From Croceicoccus sp. (lineage in GTDB: Bacteria; Pseudomonadota; Alphaproteobacteria; Sphingomonadales; Sphingomonadaceae): a stretch of 64,000 nt of DNA. Under the pieces are notes generated by a model, which worked only from the letters and a program-made list of their open reading frames with translations, was not told where the DNA came from and searched no databases. The position numbers and the translations under genes were made by a program. The stretch's first letter is position 1, and each line of letters opens with the position of its first letter. The stretch spans positions 1 to 64,000 of the forward strand of contig NZMY01000006.1 in assembly GCA_002694745.1 (NCBI GenBank). The letters are read 5' to 3'. Of the stretch, positions 17,474 through 26,548 are shown piece after piece.

Positions 17474-18510
17474 TCGGCCGCCTCGGCAGGGATGCTGGCG
17501 CAGGCCGCGACATCGGCACTCGGGGCCGCCATCGCTTCCAGCCCAAGCCGCGCGAACAGCGCATCGTCGCTGTCGTCGCCCGCATTGGGCGCGGTCAGCA
17601 ATTGTTCGCCGCTGAAGATCGAATTGGCGCCCGCCAAGAAGCACAATGCCTGCGTCGAGGCGCTCATGCTCTCACGCCCGGCGGACAGGCGGACCATGCT
17701 CTCGGGCATGGTGATGCGCGCGACCGCCACCGTGCGGACGAACTCGATCTCGTCGATCTGGGCCATCGGCGTATCGGCCAGCATGTCGCCCAGCGGCGTG
17801 CCCTTGACCGGGACCAGCGCATTGACCGGCACGCTTTCGGGATGATCCTCCATCGTGGCCAGCACATGGACGAAGCCCACGCGGTCCTCGCGCGTCTCGC
17901 CCATGCCGACGATGCCGCCGCAGCATACGTTGATGCCGGCCGCGCGCACATGCTCCAGCGTCAGCAGACGGTCGCCCAGGCTGCGGGTCGTGGCCACGCG
18001 CTCGTAATATTCAGGCCCGGTGTCGATGTTGTGGTTGTAGTAATCGAGACCTGCATCGGCCAGCTGCGTGGCCTGCTCGCCCGTCAGCATGCCCGCCGTC
18101 ATGCAGGTTTCCAGCCCCATCGCCTTTACCTGCCGCACCATTTCGGTCAGCGCGGGCATGTCGCGGGGCTTGGGATTGCGGAAGGCCGCGCCCATGCAGA
18201 AACGGGTGCTGCCCATGTCCTTGGCCTGCGCGGCGGATTGCAGCACCTGCTGCACTTCCATCAGCTTGGTCGCCTTCAGCCCGCTGTCGTTATGCGCTGA
18301 CTGGCTGCAATAGCCGCAATCCTCGGGGCAGCCGCCCGTCTTGACCGAAAGCAGGGTCGAACGCTGCACCGTGTTGGGCCGGTGATGTTTGCGGTGCACT
18401 TCGGCAGCGCGGAAGACCAGTTCGGTAAAGGGCAGGTCGAACAGGGCGGCGATTTCCTCGCGCGTCCAGTCGTTGCGGGCGTTGGAGCGAGTGGGAGCGG
18501 TAGTGGTCAT
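17470..18510 (-). CDS. bioB: biotin synthase
   Basis: A 346-residue radical-SAM enzyme inserting sulfur into dethiobiotin. The [4Fe-4S] motif CPEDCGYC is at residues 61-68, and [21 protein letters not shown] and GGIVGMGE are conserved BioB segments, including the cysteines and Arg for the auxiliary cluster. No other bio genes are nearby. Instead it sits inside the propionate operon, overlapping DUF3445 upstream and the lprI-like gene downstream by four bases each. The likely reason is biotin demand of PccA encoded two genes later. Confidence 0.95.
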   Translation of the reverse strand: MTTTAPTRSNARNDWTREEIAALFDLPFTELVFRAAEVHRKHHRPNTVQRSTLLSVKTGGCPEDCGYCSQSAHNDSGLKATKLMEVQQVLQSAAQAKDMGSTRFCMGAAFRNPKPRDMPALTEMVRQVKAMGLETCMTAGMLTGEQATQLADAGLDYYNHNIDTGPEYYERVATTRSLGDRLLTLEHVRAAGINVCCGGIVGMGETREDRVGFVHVLATMEDHPESVPVNALVPVKGTPLGDMLADTPMAQIDEIEFVRTVAVARITMPESMVRLSAGRESMSASTQALCFLAGANSIFSGEQLLTAPNAGDDSDDALFARLGLEAMAAPSADVAACASIPAEAAE

Positions 18511-19307
18511 GCGGCTTTCCTCTGGCGCGTCTTGGCATAGGCCGAAAGCGCGTGGGCATAATGCGGTGCGGCGCGGCGGTCACCCTCGCCCGCGCCGAAA
18601 CCGTGGAGCGTTTCGGCAATCCGCGCAACGCCTGCATCGGACAGGCTGCCCAGCGGCGCGACATGAATGCCGATGGTAAAGACGATCGCGTGCGATTTCG
18701 GCAGGCGGCGCAGGGTCTCGCGCTCGCAGCGGACGTACAGGGTCTCGCCCGCGTTTTCGGGCGTGACATGGGCATAGCGCTCGGCGGGATCGTCGACAGG
18801 GAGATAGCGCCACAGGCCGTTCGGCATGACGAAGGCATTGGTACGGCCGAAAATATGCGGCGCGCGCAGGCCATCCAGGAATCGGTCGACACCGGCGGAC
18901 AATTGCTCGGCATAGCCATCGATGGGTTCATGGACCGCGGCGATCGGCTTGCCCATCTTTTCGGCAAGCTGCCAATCGGTCGGAAACGCGACGGCAGCCG
19001 CCGTCAGTCGATAGGGCGCGCCGGGTGCATCCTGCGTGAGGAGGCAGAAATCCTCCCAATGCGCGCGGGCGGCCTGTTCGATGCCGCCGGTCACGCCCAG
19101 CATGTCGCATAGTTCCGCTTCGGCAGCGCGTGCCTCGGGGAGAACCTGCACGGCTTCGGGATGAGCGTCGAAAGTGGCGTTGCGCGGTGCCAGATCGGGG
19201 TCCGCCGCCAACCACTCACCCTCGGCCAAGCGCACCAGCCCCATGCGCAACGGGCCGGAGACCCGGGCGTCAGGGAGAAGTGTTTCGACGGAGAAGCCGA
19301 GGGTCAT
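18507..19307 (-). CDS. DUF3445 family, heme-dependent oxidative N-demethylase-like protein
   Basis: A 266-residue protein matching the DUF3445 family, whose characterised relatives are heme-dependent oxidative N-demethylases. Recognisable parts are [48 protein letters not shown] and TIGIHVAPL. It lies between mcm (6 bases upstream) and bioB (four-base overlap), so it is cotranscribed with the propionate genes. Its substrate and any link to methylmalonyl-CoA or biotin metabolism are unknown; one may suppose it handles a methylated amine or cofactor, but nothing here shows it. Confidence 0.75.
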   Translation of the reverse strand: MTLGFSVETLLPDARVSGPLRMGLVRLAEGEWLAADPDLAPRNATFDAHPEAVQVLPEARAAEAELCDMLGVTGGIEQAARAHWEDFCLLTQDAPGAPYRLTAAAVAFPTDWQLAEKMGKPIAAVHEPIDGYAEQLSAGVDRFLDGLRAPHIFGRTNAFVMPNGLWRYLPVDDPAERYAHVTPENAGETLYVRCERETLRRLPKSHAIVFTIGIHVAPLGSLSDAGVARIAETLHGFGAGEGDRRAAPHYAHALSAYAKTRQRKAA

Positions 19308-19313
19308 CGCGTG

Positions 19314-21458
19314 TTACTCCGCCGCCTCGTCCAGATCGGCGGGGGGCATGTTGTGGCCCAGCAGGCGCAGCACATCCGCGGCGCATTCGACCACGTTCGA
19401 GCCGGGACCATAGATGCCCTGCACGCCAGCATTACGCAGGAACTCGTAATCGCTCGACGGGATCACGCCGCCGGCGGTCACCTTGATGTCGCTGCGGCCT
19501 GCGTCCTTCAGCAGGCGGATCAGTTCGGGGATCAGCGTCTTGTGCCCTGCCGCAAGGCTGGAGGCGCCGATCAGGTCGACATCGCGTTCCAGTGCCATTT
19601 CCAGCGTTTCCTGCGGGGTCTGGAAGAGCGGGCCTGTGGTCACATCGAAGCCCATGTCGCCGAACGCACTGGCGATCACATTGGCGCCGCGATCGTGGCC
19701 GTCCTGCCCCATCTTGGCGATCATCACCCGGGGTTTACGGCCCATGCGGCGTTCGACGGCGGCGACGCCTTCGACCACGGCCTGATAGCGGCTGTCTTGG
19801 GCATAGGCAGCGCCGTAGATGCCCTTCACCGGCTTTGGCATGGTGTCATAGCGGCCGAAGGCGGCCTCCATCGCGTCGGAAATCTCGCCAAGGCTGGCGC
19901 GTTCGCGCGCGGCATCCACGGCCAGCGCCAGCAGGTTGCCGTCGCCCTTCGCCCCTTCGCGCAGGGCATCCAGCGCGGCCTGGCACTTCGCCTCGTCACG
20001 CGTGCTGCGCATTTTTTCCAACCGACGGATCTGCGACTGGCGCACCGCGGTGTTGTCGATGTCGAGCGTCTCGATCGGCTCTTCCTCGGGCAGGCGGAAC
20101 TTGTTGACCCCGACGATGACGTCCTCGCCCCGGTCGACACGCGCCTGCCGGGCGGCGGCGGCTTCCTCGATCATCCCCTTGGGCCAGCCCGCGGCGACCG
20201 CCTTGGCCATGCCGCCCTCGGCCTCGACCTTCTCGATGATGGCCCACGCCTCGTCGACGAGGTTCTTGGTCAGCGCCTCGACGTAATAGCTGCCGCCCAG
20301 CGGATCGACCACATTGGTCATGCCGGTTTCTTCCTGCAGCACGATCTGCGTGTTGCGGGCGATGCGGGCGCTGAAATCGGTGGGAAGCGCGATCGCTTCG
20401 TCCAGCGCATTGGTGTGGAGCGACTGGGTGCCGCCTAGCATCGCGGCCATCGCCTCGACCGTGGTGCGGATGACGTTGTTGTACGGGTCCTGCTCGGTCA
20501 GCGAGACGCCGCTGGTCTGGCAGTGGGTGCGCAGCATCTTGGACCGTTCGGACTGTGCGCCCAGCTGGGTCATCGCGCGGTGCCACAAGGTGCGCGCGGC
20601 GCGCAGCTTCGCCACTTCCATGAAGAAGTTCATGCCTATGGCGAAGAAGAAGCTCAGCCGTCCGGCGAACTTGTCGATGTCGAGGCCGCTGGCCACGCCG
20701 TATTTCACATATTCCATGCCGTCGGCGATGGTGAAGGCCAGCTCCTGGACCTGCGTCGCGCCGGCTTCCTGCATGTGATAGCCGGAGATCGAGATCGAGT
20801 TGAACTTGGGCATATGGTCCGCCGTAAAAGCGAAGATGTCCGAGATGATCCGCATGCTGGGTTCGGGCGGATAGATATAGGTGTTGCGGACCATGAACTC
20901 CTTGAGGATGTCGTTCTGGATGGTCCCGGTCAGCTGGTCGGGGCTGACGCCCTGTTCTTCCGCCGCAATGATATAAAACGCCAGGCAGGGGATCACCGCG
21001 CCGTTCATCGTCATCGACACGCTCATCTGGTCGAGCGGGATCTGGTCGAAAAGGATCTTCATATCCTCGACGCTGTCGATGGCGACGCCCGCCTTGCCGA
21101 CATCGCCCACGACGCGCGGATGATCGCTGTCATAGCCGCGATGGGTCGCAAGGTCGAAGGCGACCGACAGCCCCTTCTGCCCCGCCGCGAGGTTGCGGCG
21201 ATAGAACGCGTTCGATTCCTCTGCCGTGGAAAAGCCCGCATATTGCCGGATCGTCCACGGACGGCCCGCATACATCGATGCCTTCACGCCGCGGGTGAAC
21301 GGGGCGAAGCCGGGCAGACCGGGATCCCAGTCGGTCACATCGGCCTGCGTGTAGAGCGGCTTGACGTCGATCCCCTCGGGCGTGTGCCAAGTGAGGTCGC
21401 GGCCCTTCACCTCCTTGTCGGCAAGGGCTTTCCAGTCGTTCAGGGTCTTGTCGGTCAT
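19314..21458 (-). CDS. scpA: methylmalonyl-CoA mutase (B12-dependent, single-chain)
   Basis: A 714-residue mutase that rearranges (R)-methylmalonyl-CoA to succinyl-CoA. The catalytic barrel occupies about residues 1-540 ([51 protein letters not shown]), followed by the cobalamin domain with the base-off motif DGHDRG (His588) and GASSLAAGH. Length and intact barrel point to the homodimeric type that needs no separate small subunit. ATG 21456-21458 is preceded by GAGGAA; a longer frame running into the upstream gene is rejected. No B12 riboswitch or meaB-type G-protein chaperone gene is visible nearby. Confidence 0.95.
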   Translation of the reverse strand: MTDKTLNDWKALADKEVKGRDLTWHTPEGIDVKPLYTQADVTDWDPGLPGFAPFTRGVKASMYAGRPWTIRQYAGFSTAEESNAFYRRNLAAGQKGLSVAFDLATHRGYDSDHPRVVGDVGKAGVAIDSVEDMKILFDQIPLDQMSVSMTMNGAVIPCLAFYIIAAEEQGVSPDQLTGTIQNDILKEFMVRNTYIYPPEPSMRIISDIFAFTADHMPKFNSISISGYHMQEAGATQVQELAFTIADGMEYVKYGVASGLDIDKFAGRLSFFFAIGMNFFMEVAKLRAARTLWHRAMTQLGAQSERSKMLRTHCQTSGVSLTEQDPYNNVIRTTVEAMAAMLGGTQSLHTNALDEAIALPTDFSARIARNTQIVLQEETGMTNVVDPLGGSYYVEALTKNLVDEAWAIIEKVEAEGGMAKAVAAGWPKGMIEEAAAARQARVDRGEDVIVGVNKFRLPEEEPIETLDIDNTAVRQSQIRRLEKMRSTRDEAKCQAALDALREGAKGDGNLLALAVDAARERASLGEISDAMEAAFGRYDTMPKPVKGIYGAAYAQDSRYQAVVEGVAAVERRMGRKPRVMIAKMGQDGHDRGANVIASAFGDMGFDVTTGPLFQTPQETLEMALERDVDLIGASSLAAGHKTLIPELIRLLKDAGRSDIKVTAGGVIPSSDYEFLRNAGVQGIYGPGSNVVECAADVLRLLGHNMPPADLDEAAE

Positions 21459-21466
21459 GTCGTTCC

Positions 21467-22246
21467 TCAGCGGCCCTTGAAGGCCGGCTTGCGCTTTTCG
21501 CGGAAGGCCTTGACGGCTTCGGCGAAGTCCTCGCTGAAACCGGCCTCGCGCTGGTTGCGCGCTTCTTCCGCGAGTGTTTCGGTGAATTGATGGTCCAGCG
21601 CATGGGCGACCTGCTTGCGGATCATGCCCAGCGCCTTGCTCGGCCCCGCCGCCAGCCTTGTGGCCAGTGCCTGCGCTTCGGCCAGCGATGTGCCGTCGTC
21701 GACCACGCGGGCGATCATGCCCATGGCCTTGGCGTCCTCTGCCGGAATCTTCTCGCCCAGCAGCGCCAGTTCCAGCGCGCGGGCGCGGCCGACCGAGCGC
21801 GCGACCATCCATGTCGCTCCCGCATCGGGGACGAGGCCGATATTGGCAAAGGCCAGCAGGAAATAGGCGGAGCGTTCGGCGATCACCACATCGCCCGACA
21901 GCGCGAAGCCCATGCCCGCACCCACGGCCGGCCCGTTGACCGCCACCACGAACGGGACCGGCAGGTCTGCAATCGCGCGGGCCAGCGGGTTATAGGATTT
22001 CTCGATCTCTTCGCTGAGGTCCGGGGACAGCCCATCCTTGCCGTCGCCCTGCAGATCGGCGCCAGAGGAGAATGCCCTGCCCTCTCCCGTCAGCACGATG
22101 GCGCGGGCGCCCTGCTGGACAGCGGCGACCATCGCTTCGCGCAGTTCCACGACCAACGTCGAGGTCAGCGCGTTCATACGGTGATCGCGCGTGATCGTCA
22201 GCGTGACCACATCGCCATCGCGTTCGGTCCTGAGAACGTCAGACAT
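21467..22246 (-). CDS. enoyl-CoA hydratase/isomerase family protein
   Basis: A 259-residue crotonase-fold enzyme. The oxyanion-hole loops are visible as [10 protein letters not shown] near residue 62 and [20 protein letters not shown] near residue 105. Relatives hydrate or isomerise enoyl-CoA thioesters (PaaG/EchA type); the exact reaction cannot be fixed. Its ATG overlaps the stop of mce, and mcm starts 8 bases after its own stop. In the propionate operon it could act in odd-chain or branched-chain acyl-CoA breakdown upstream of propionyl-CoA. Confidence 0.85.
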   Translation of the reverse strand: MSDVLRTERDGDVVTLTITRDHRMNALTSTLVVELREAMVAAVQQGARAIVLTGEGRAFSSGADLQGDGKDGLSPDLSEEIEKSYNPLARAIADLPVPFVVAVNGPAVGAGMGFALSGDVVIAERSAYFLLAFANIGLVPDAGATWMVARSVGRARALELALLGEKIPAEDAKAMGMIARVVDDGTSLAEAQALATRLAAGPSKALGMIRKQVAHALDHQFTETLAEEARNQREAGFSEDFAEAVKAFREKRKPAFKGR

Positions 22247-22683
22247 CAGTGCGCCTCCTTCGGTGTTTCCATGATTTCGGTCAGCATGCCCATCATGTCC
22301 TTGGGATGCACGAAGAAGATCGGGGTTCCGTGCGCCCCGATCCGCGTTGGGCCAAGGATGCGCTTGCCGATCCCTTCGAAATAGGCGCGCGCCTCGGCGA
22401 TGTCGGGCACTTCGAAACAGACGTGGTGCTGCCCGCCCAGCGGGTTCTTGGCAATGAAACCGGCCACAGGCGAGTTTTCGTCCAGCGGCGACAGCAATTC
22501 GACCTGCGTACCCTCGGTCCCCTGCTCGCCGGGCGTGTGGACGAAGCAGACCTTCACGCCCTGCTCGGGCATGTCGAACGGCTCGGTCACGACGGACGCG
22601 CCCATGACATCGCGGTAATGCGCGATGGCGGCGTCCATGTCCGGAACGGCGTAGCCGAGGTGGTTCATCCTGCCCAATTTCAT
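22246..22683 (-). CDS. mce: methylmalonyl-CoA epimerase
   Basis: A 145-residue VOC-fold metalloenzyme interconverting (S)- and (R)-methylmalonyl-CoA, the step between carboxylase and mutase. Metal ligands are recognisable in MNHLGYAV, QHHVCFEV and LTEIME, and GTQVELLSPLDENSP is a family signature. The stop overlaps the start of the enoyl-CoA hydratase gene (ATGA), and three bases separate it from the OsmC gene upstream. With PccA, PccB and mutase the window encodes the complete propionyl-CoA to succinyl-CoA route. Confidence 0.93.
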   Translation of the reverse strand: MKLGRMNHLGYAVPDMDAAIAHYRDVMGASVVTEPFDMPEQGVKVCFVHTPGEQGTEGTQVELLSPLDENSPVAGFIAKNPLGGQHHVCFEVPDIAEARAYFEGIGKRILGPTRIGAHGTPIFFVHPKDMMGMLTEIMETPKEAH

Positions 22684-22686
22684 CGT

Positions 22687-23160
22687 TCAGCTCTCGATTA
22701 TCGGTTCGATGGTCAGTGCGCTTTTCAGGCTGTTGGCGATGATGCAGCTCTTGTGCGCGCGGTGGTGAAGCTTCTCAATCTCATCTCCGCTCGGTCGCTT
22801 GTCGCCGGTGAACACGGCTCTGGGCCGCATGATGATCGCCGAGACCCACGGATCACCCGTCTCGTTCTTCTCGACCTTGCCTTCGGGGTTATCCTCATAG
22901 CTTGTCATCGTGAACCCTGCTTTCGCCGCATAGGCGAGGAAATAGAGCATGTGGCAACTGGCCGCCGATGCCAGCAGCGCCTCTTCCGGATCGACCGCGC
23001 TTTCATCGATGAGCGCGGCAGGAAGATAGCCCGGGGCCGCGCTGCCGGGAACCGACAGCCCTCCGTCAAAGCTCCAGCTGTGGGCCCGGCTGTATGTGTT
23101 GCTCGGGAAATCCTCCCCTTCGGAAATCTCCCAGCGTACCTTCGCGGTATGGTCGGCCAT
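22687..23160 (-). CDS. OsmC family peroxiredoxin-like protein
   Basis: A 157-residue OsmC-fold protein with both redox cysteines of the family: one in ASAASCHMLYF near residue 68 and one in HRAHKSCIIANS near residue 139. OsmC/Ohr proteins reduce organic hydroperoxides with thiols. It sits 14 bases after pccB and 3 bases before mce. A protective role during fatty-acid or propionate catabolism is possible, but its substrate is unknown. Confidence 0.88.
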   Translation of the reverse strand: MADHTAKVRWEISEGEDFPSNTYSRAHSWSFDGGLSVPGSAAPGYLPAALIDESAVDPEEALLASAASCHMLYFLAYAAKAGFTMTSYEDNPEGKVEKNETGDPWVSAIIMRPRAVFTGDKRPSGDEIEKLHHRAHKSCIIANSLKSALTIEPIIES

Positions 23161-23174
23161 CGCACATTCCTCCC

Positions 23175-24707
23175 TTACAACGGAATATTGTCGTGCTTCT
23201 TCCAGGGATTCTCCAGCTCCTTATTGCGCAGCTTGCGCAGGCCCAGTGCGATGCGGCGGCGGGTGGAATGGGGCATGATAACCTCGTCGATGAAGCCCTT
23301 CGACGCGGCGACGAACGGATTGGCGAAGCGGTCCTCGTATTCCTTGGTCTTGGCTGCGATCTTTTCCGGATCGTCGCGGTCCTGGCGGAAGATGATCTCC
23401 ACCGCGCCCTTCGCGCCCATCACCGCGATCTCGGCGGTGGGCCAGGCGTAGTTGAGGTCGCCGCGCAGATGCTTTGACGCCATGACGTCATAGGCCCCGC
23501 CATAGGCCTTGCGGGTAATGACGGTGATCTTGGGCACGGTCGCCTCGGCATAGGCGAACAGCAGTTTCGCACCGTGCTTGATGATGCCGTTATGCTCCTG
23601 GTCGGTGCCGGGCAGGAAGCCGGGAACATCGACGAAGGTCAGGATCGGAATGCCGAACGCATCGCAGAACCGCACGAAACGCGCCGCCTTTTTCGACGAG
23701 TTGATGTCGAGCACGCCTGCCAGCACCATCGGCTGGTTCGCGACGACGCCCACGGTGCGCCCCTCGACCCGTCCGAAGCCGCAGATGATATTGCCGGCGT
23801 GCTTGGGCTGGATCTCGAAGAAGTCGCCCTCGTCCAGCGTCTTCCTGATGACTTCGTGCATGTCATAGGGCTGGTTGGCCGAGGCGGGGATGATCGTGTC
23901 GAGGCCTTCTTCCAGCCGGTCCCACGGGTCGCTGGTGGGACGCTCGGGCAGTTCGTCGCGGTTCGACAGCGGAAGGTAGTCGATGAAATCGCGCGCCTGC
24001 AGCAGGGCGACGATGTCGTTTTCGCAGGCCAGATCCGCCACGCTGGTCTTGGTGGTGTGGGTCGATGCACCGCCCAGTTCTTCCTGTGTCACCACCTCGT
24101 TCGTGACGGTCTTGACCACTTCGGGGCCGGTCACGAACATGTAGGAGCTGTCCTCCACCATGAAGATGAAATCGGTCATCGCGGGCGAATAGACCGCGCC
24201 GCCCGCGCAGGGGCCCATGATCAGCGACAATTGCGGCACCACGCCCGATGCCAGCACGTTGCGCTGGAACACCTCGGCATAGCCGCCCAGCGAGGCGACG
24301 CCTTCCTGGATGCGTGCGCCGCCGCTGTCGTTGAGGCCGATGACCGGCGCGCCGACCTTCATGGCGGCGTCCATCACCTTGCAGATCTTCTGCGCGTGGC
24401 GTTCGGACAGCGATCCGCCGAACACGGTGAAATCCTGGCTGAAGACATAGACCAGACGGCCATTGATCGTGCCCGAACCGGTGACCACGCCGTCGCCGGG
24501 GATGTGGCCCTCGTCCATTCCGAAATCGACGCAGTTGTGTTCGACATACATGTCGAGCTCTTCGAACGAGCCTTCATCGAGCAGCACGTCAAGCCTCTCT
24601 CGGGCAGTAAGCTTGCCCTTGGCGTGCTGGGCATCGATGCGTTTCTGGCCGCCCCCCAGATGGGCAGCGGCGCGGCGACGTTCGACTTCGGCGATATTGG
24701 CGGACAT
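23175..24707 (-). CDS. pccB: propionyl-CoA carboxylase beta subunit
   Basis: A 510-residue carboxyltransferase subunit. Landmarks are the N-terminal [17 protein letters not shown], the [16 protein letters not shown] segment, [16 protein letters not shown] for the first half, and [20 protein letters not shown] plus [15 protein letters not shown] for the second. It accepts the carboxyl group from the biotin of PccA. ATG 24705-24707 (MSANIAEVE) is the family start. A longer open frame upstream would run into the promoter region and is rejected. It is the first gene of the ten-gene operon, divergent from the ScfR-type regulator. Confidence 0.95.
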   Translation of the reverse strand: MSANIAEVERRRAAAHLGGGQKRIDAQHAKGKLTARERLDVLLDEGSFEELDMYVEHNCVDFGMDEGHIPGDGVVTGSGTINGRLVYVFSQDFTVFGGSLSERHAQKICKVMDAAMKVGAPVIGLNDSGGARIQEGVASLGGYAEVFQRNVLASGVVPQLSLIMGPCAGGAVYSPAMTDFIFMVEDSSYMFVTGPEVVKTVTNEVVTQEELGGASTHTTKTSVADLACENDIVALLQARDFIDYLPLSNRDELPERPTSDPWDRLEEGLDTIIPASANQPYDMHEVIRKTLDEGDFFEIQPKHAGNIICGFGRVEGRTVGVVANQPMVLAGVLDINSSKKAARFVRFCDAFGIPILTFVDVPGFLPGTDQEHNGIIKHGAKLLFAYAEATVPKITVITRKAYGGAYDVMASKHLRGDLNYAWPTAEIAVMGAKGAVEIIFRQDRDDPEKIAAKTKEYEDRFANPFVAASKGFIDEVIMPHSTRRRIALGLRKLRNKELENPWKKHDNIPL

Positions 24708-24789
24708 GCGGACGAGGGCCTCCAGTGTGCTTACGATTGCAGGGACGGCAGGCGCCGCCATCCTTGCCAGACTGCCTATCGCGGGCGGC

Positions 24790-24843
24790 ACTTTGCAAGT
24801 CCAATGCGAATTTGCAAAATCTGGCACGCAGGTTTTGCAAAAC
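24790..24843. promoter_or_regulatory. TTTGCAA-type operator cluster in the pccB/ScfR divergent promoter
   Basis: Three sites share the palindromic core TTGCAA: ACTTTGCAAGT (24790-24800), ATTTGCAAAAT (24810-24820) and the perfect palindrome TTTTGCAAAA (24833-24842). Centres are 19 and 23 bases apart. RamB, an actinobacterial relative of the adjacent regulator, is known to bind TTTGCAAA-like sequences, so these are the likely operators controlling pccB and the regulator itself. Confidence 0.65.
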
Positions 24844-24869
24844 TTGGGCGCCCCGATTATCAGACGATT

Positions 24870-26276
24870 ATGGACCGCCCACAACGCATCTTTGCCGGCA
24901 AGACGCTGCGCGCGCTTCGTTCGCGGCGCGGGATGCGTCAGGCGGAGATGGCCGGGACGCTGGGCATCTCGGTTTCCTATCTGTCGCAGCTTGAGAGCGA
25001 CGACCGGCCGCTGACGCCTCCGCTGATCGCGGCGCTGACGCGGCATTTCGACCTGCGGCTGGACGATCTGGGCGGCGACAGTTCGGACAAGCGGGCCGAG
25101 GCGCTGCGCCGCGCGGCGTCGGACCCGATCTTTGCCGAGCCGCTGGGCGAGGATGCCGCCGCCCGTGCGGTGCGCCAACAGCCGCATCTGGCCGACCGCT
25201 TCGTCGCGCTGCACACTGCCTATCGGCAGGCGGGCGAGCGGCTGCAGATGCTGGACGAGGCGCTGGAGTCGGGCGAACCCGCGCAGTCGGGCCGCCTGCC
25301 GTGGGAGGAGGTGCGCGACTGGTTTCACGGCGCGGGCAATTACATCGACACGCTGGACCGCGGCGCCGAAGCGCTGGCGGCGCGGATCGCGGGCGATGCG
25401 CCTTCTCCGGTCGAGGCGGCGCTGGCGGGTTTTGCCGAAGGGCTTGGCCTGACGATCCGCGAGGGCGAAGCCGGACTGCGCCATTACGACCCTGCGCGGC
25501 GGGAATTGACGCTGGACCCGGCGCAGCCTGCGGAGACGCGGCGGTTTCAGCTGGCGTGGCAGCTGGCGGGGATCGCGCTGGCGGACGAGATCGCCTTCGT
25601 CACCGACCGGTCGGGGCTGGCCTCTCCGGGTGCGCGGCAATTGCTGCGGATCGGTCTCGGCAATTACGCGGCGGGGGCCTTGCTGATGCCCTATGAGCGG
25701 TTTCGCGCCGCCGCGCTGGTCGAGCGGCACGACATCGACCGGCTGCGGCAGCGTTTCGCGGTCAGTTTCGAGCAGGCCTGCCACCGGCTGTCGACGTTGC
25801 AGCGGGACGGCGCGCGGGGCATTCCCTTCTTCTTCTGCCGGGTCGACATGGCGGGCAACATCACCAAGCGGCATTCGGCGACGCCCCTGCAGTTCGCGCG
25901 GTTCGGCGGGGCCTGCCCGTTGTGGATCGTGCACGAGGCCGTGGCGATACCCGACCGCATATTGACGCAGCTGGCCGAGACGCCCGACGGGGGGCGCTAT
26001 GTCTCGATGGCCAAGGGGTTGGTGAAGCCTTCCGGCAGCTATGCCCGCCCGCCGCGCCGCTATGCGGTGGCGCTGGGGTGCGAGGCGAAGGATGCCGCCG
26101 ACTTCATCTATGCCGACGGGCTGGACGTGGCGGCGAAGGGCGCGGCGACCCCGATCGGCATTTCCTGCCGGCTGTGCCCGCGCGAGAATTGCGACCAGCG
26201 CGCCTTTCCGCCGGGGGACCGCGCCATCGTGGTCGATCCGGGCGGCCGGGGCGTGGTGCCCTATCGCTTTGGCTAA
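24870..26276 (+). CDS. ScfR/RamB-type short-chain fatty acid transcriptional regulator
   Basis: A 468-residue regulator. Residues 8-66 form an XRE-type helix-turn-helix ([20 protein letters not shown]). A middle region includes a degenerate metallopeptidase-like fold ([12 protein letters not shown] to about 300), and the end is a DUF2083-type domain with a Cys cluster, CRLCPRENC, near residue 438 that may bind a metal or iron-sulfur centre. The family senses short-chain acyl-CoA status and controls propionate, acetate or glyoxylate genes. It is transcribed divergently from pccB over 162 bases holding its likely operators. The ATG has no clear ribosome-binding site, so a leaderless transcript is possible. 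A hairpin follows at 26338. Confidence 0.88.
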   Translation: MDRPQRIFAGKTLRALRSRRGMRQAEMAGTLGISVSYLSQLESDDRPLTPPLIAALTRHFDLRLDDLGGDSSDKRAEALRRAASDPIFAEPLGEDAAARAVRQQPHLADRFVALHTAYRQAGERLQMLDEALESGEPAQSGRLPWEEVRDWFHGAGNYIDTLDRGAEALAARIAGDAPSPVEAALAGFAEGLGLTIREGEAGLRHYDPARRELTLDPAQPAETRRFQLAWQLAGIALADEIAFVTDRSGLASPGARQLLRIGLGNYAAGALLMPYERFRAAALVERHDIDRLRQRFAVSFEQACHRLSTLQRDGARGIPFFFCRVDMAGNITKRHSATPLQFARFGGACPLWIVHEAVAIPDRILTQLAETPDGGRYVSMAKGLVKPSGSYARPPRRYAVALGCEAKDAADFIYADGLDVAAKGAATPIGISCRLCPRENCDQRAFPPGDRAIVVDPGGRGVVPYRFG

Positions 26277-26337
26277 GCGGACAGACCCCTTCGAAAAGTG
26301 ACAAAGGTGACAGGTCCTACAGGGGCTGTAACCCCGT

Positions 26338-26364
26338 GCCGCGCCGCGGAAATGCGCGGCTTTT
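26338..26364 (+). terminator. terminator after the ScfR-type regulator
   Basis: A 7-base-pair GC-only stem (GCCGCGC with GCGCGGC) with a 9-base loop, followed by TTTT, lies about 60 bases after the regulator stop codon. The rest of the 270-base gap before the TPR gene shows no gene. Confidence 0.6.
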
Positions 26365-26548
26365 GGGCCAAAAGTTACACCGCGGAGGGGCGGGGAAAAA
26401 TCGGACGAGGTCAAGGAGCCGGATCATCGCCGGAATAGCGCGCGGACGGCGTGTAGGACAGCGTAAAGCGCGGGTGCTTCTCCCTCACCGCCACTGCGGA
26501 AATCTGGTATCTAGCGCGCTACACGGCGGGTCGCATCGGAGGTGGACG

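Noticed and set aside
24708-26414. N-terminal extension of pccB running through the divergent regulator
   Set aside because: The open frame continues by chance, but the regulator on the other strand is real and pccB relatives start at the MSANIAE methionine.
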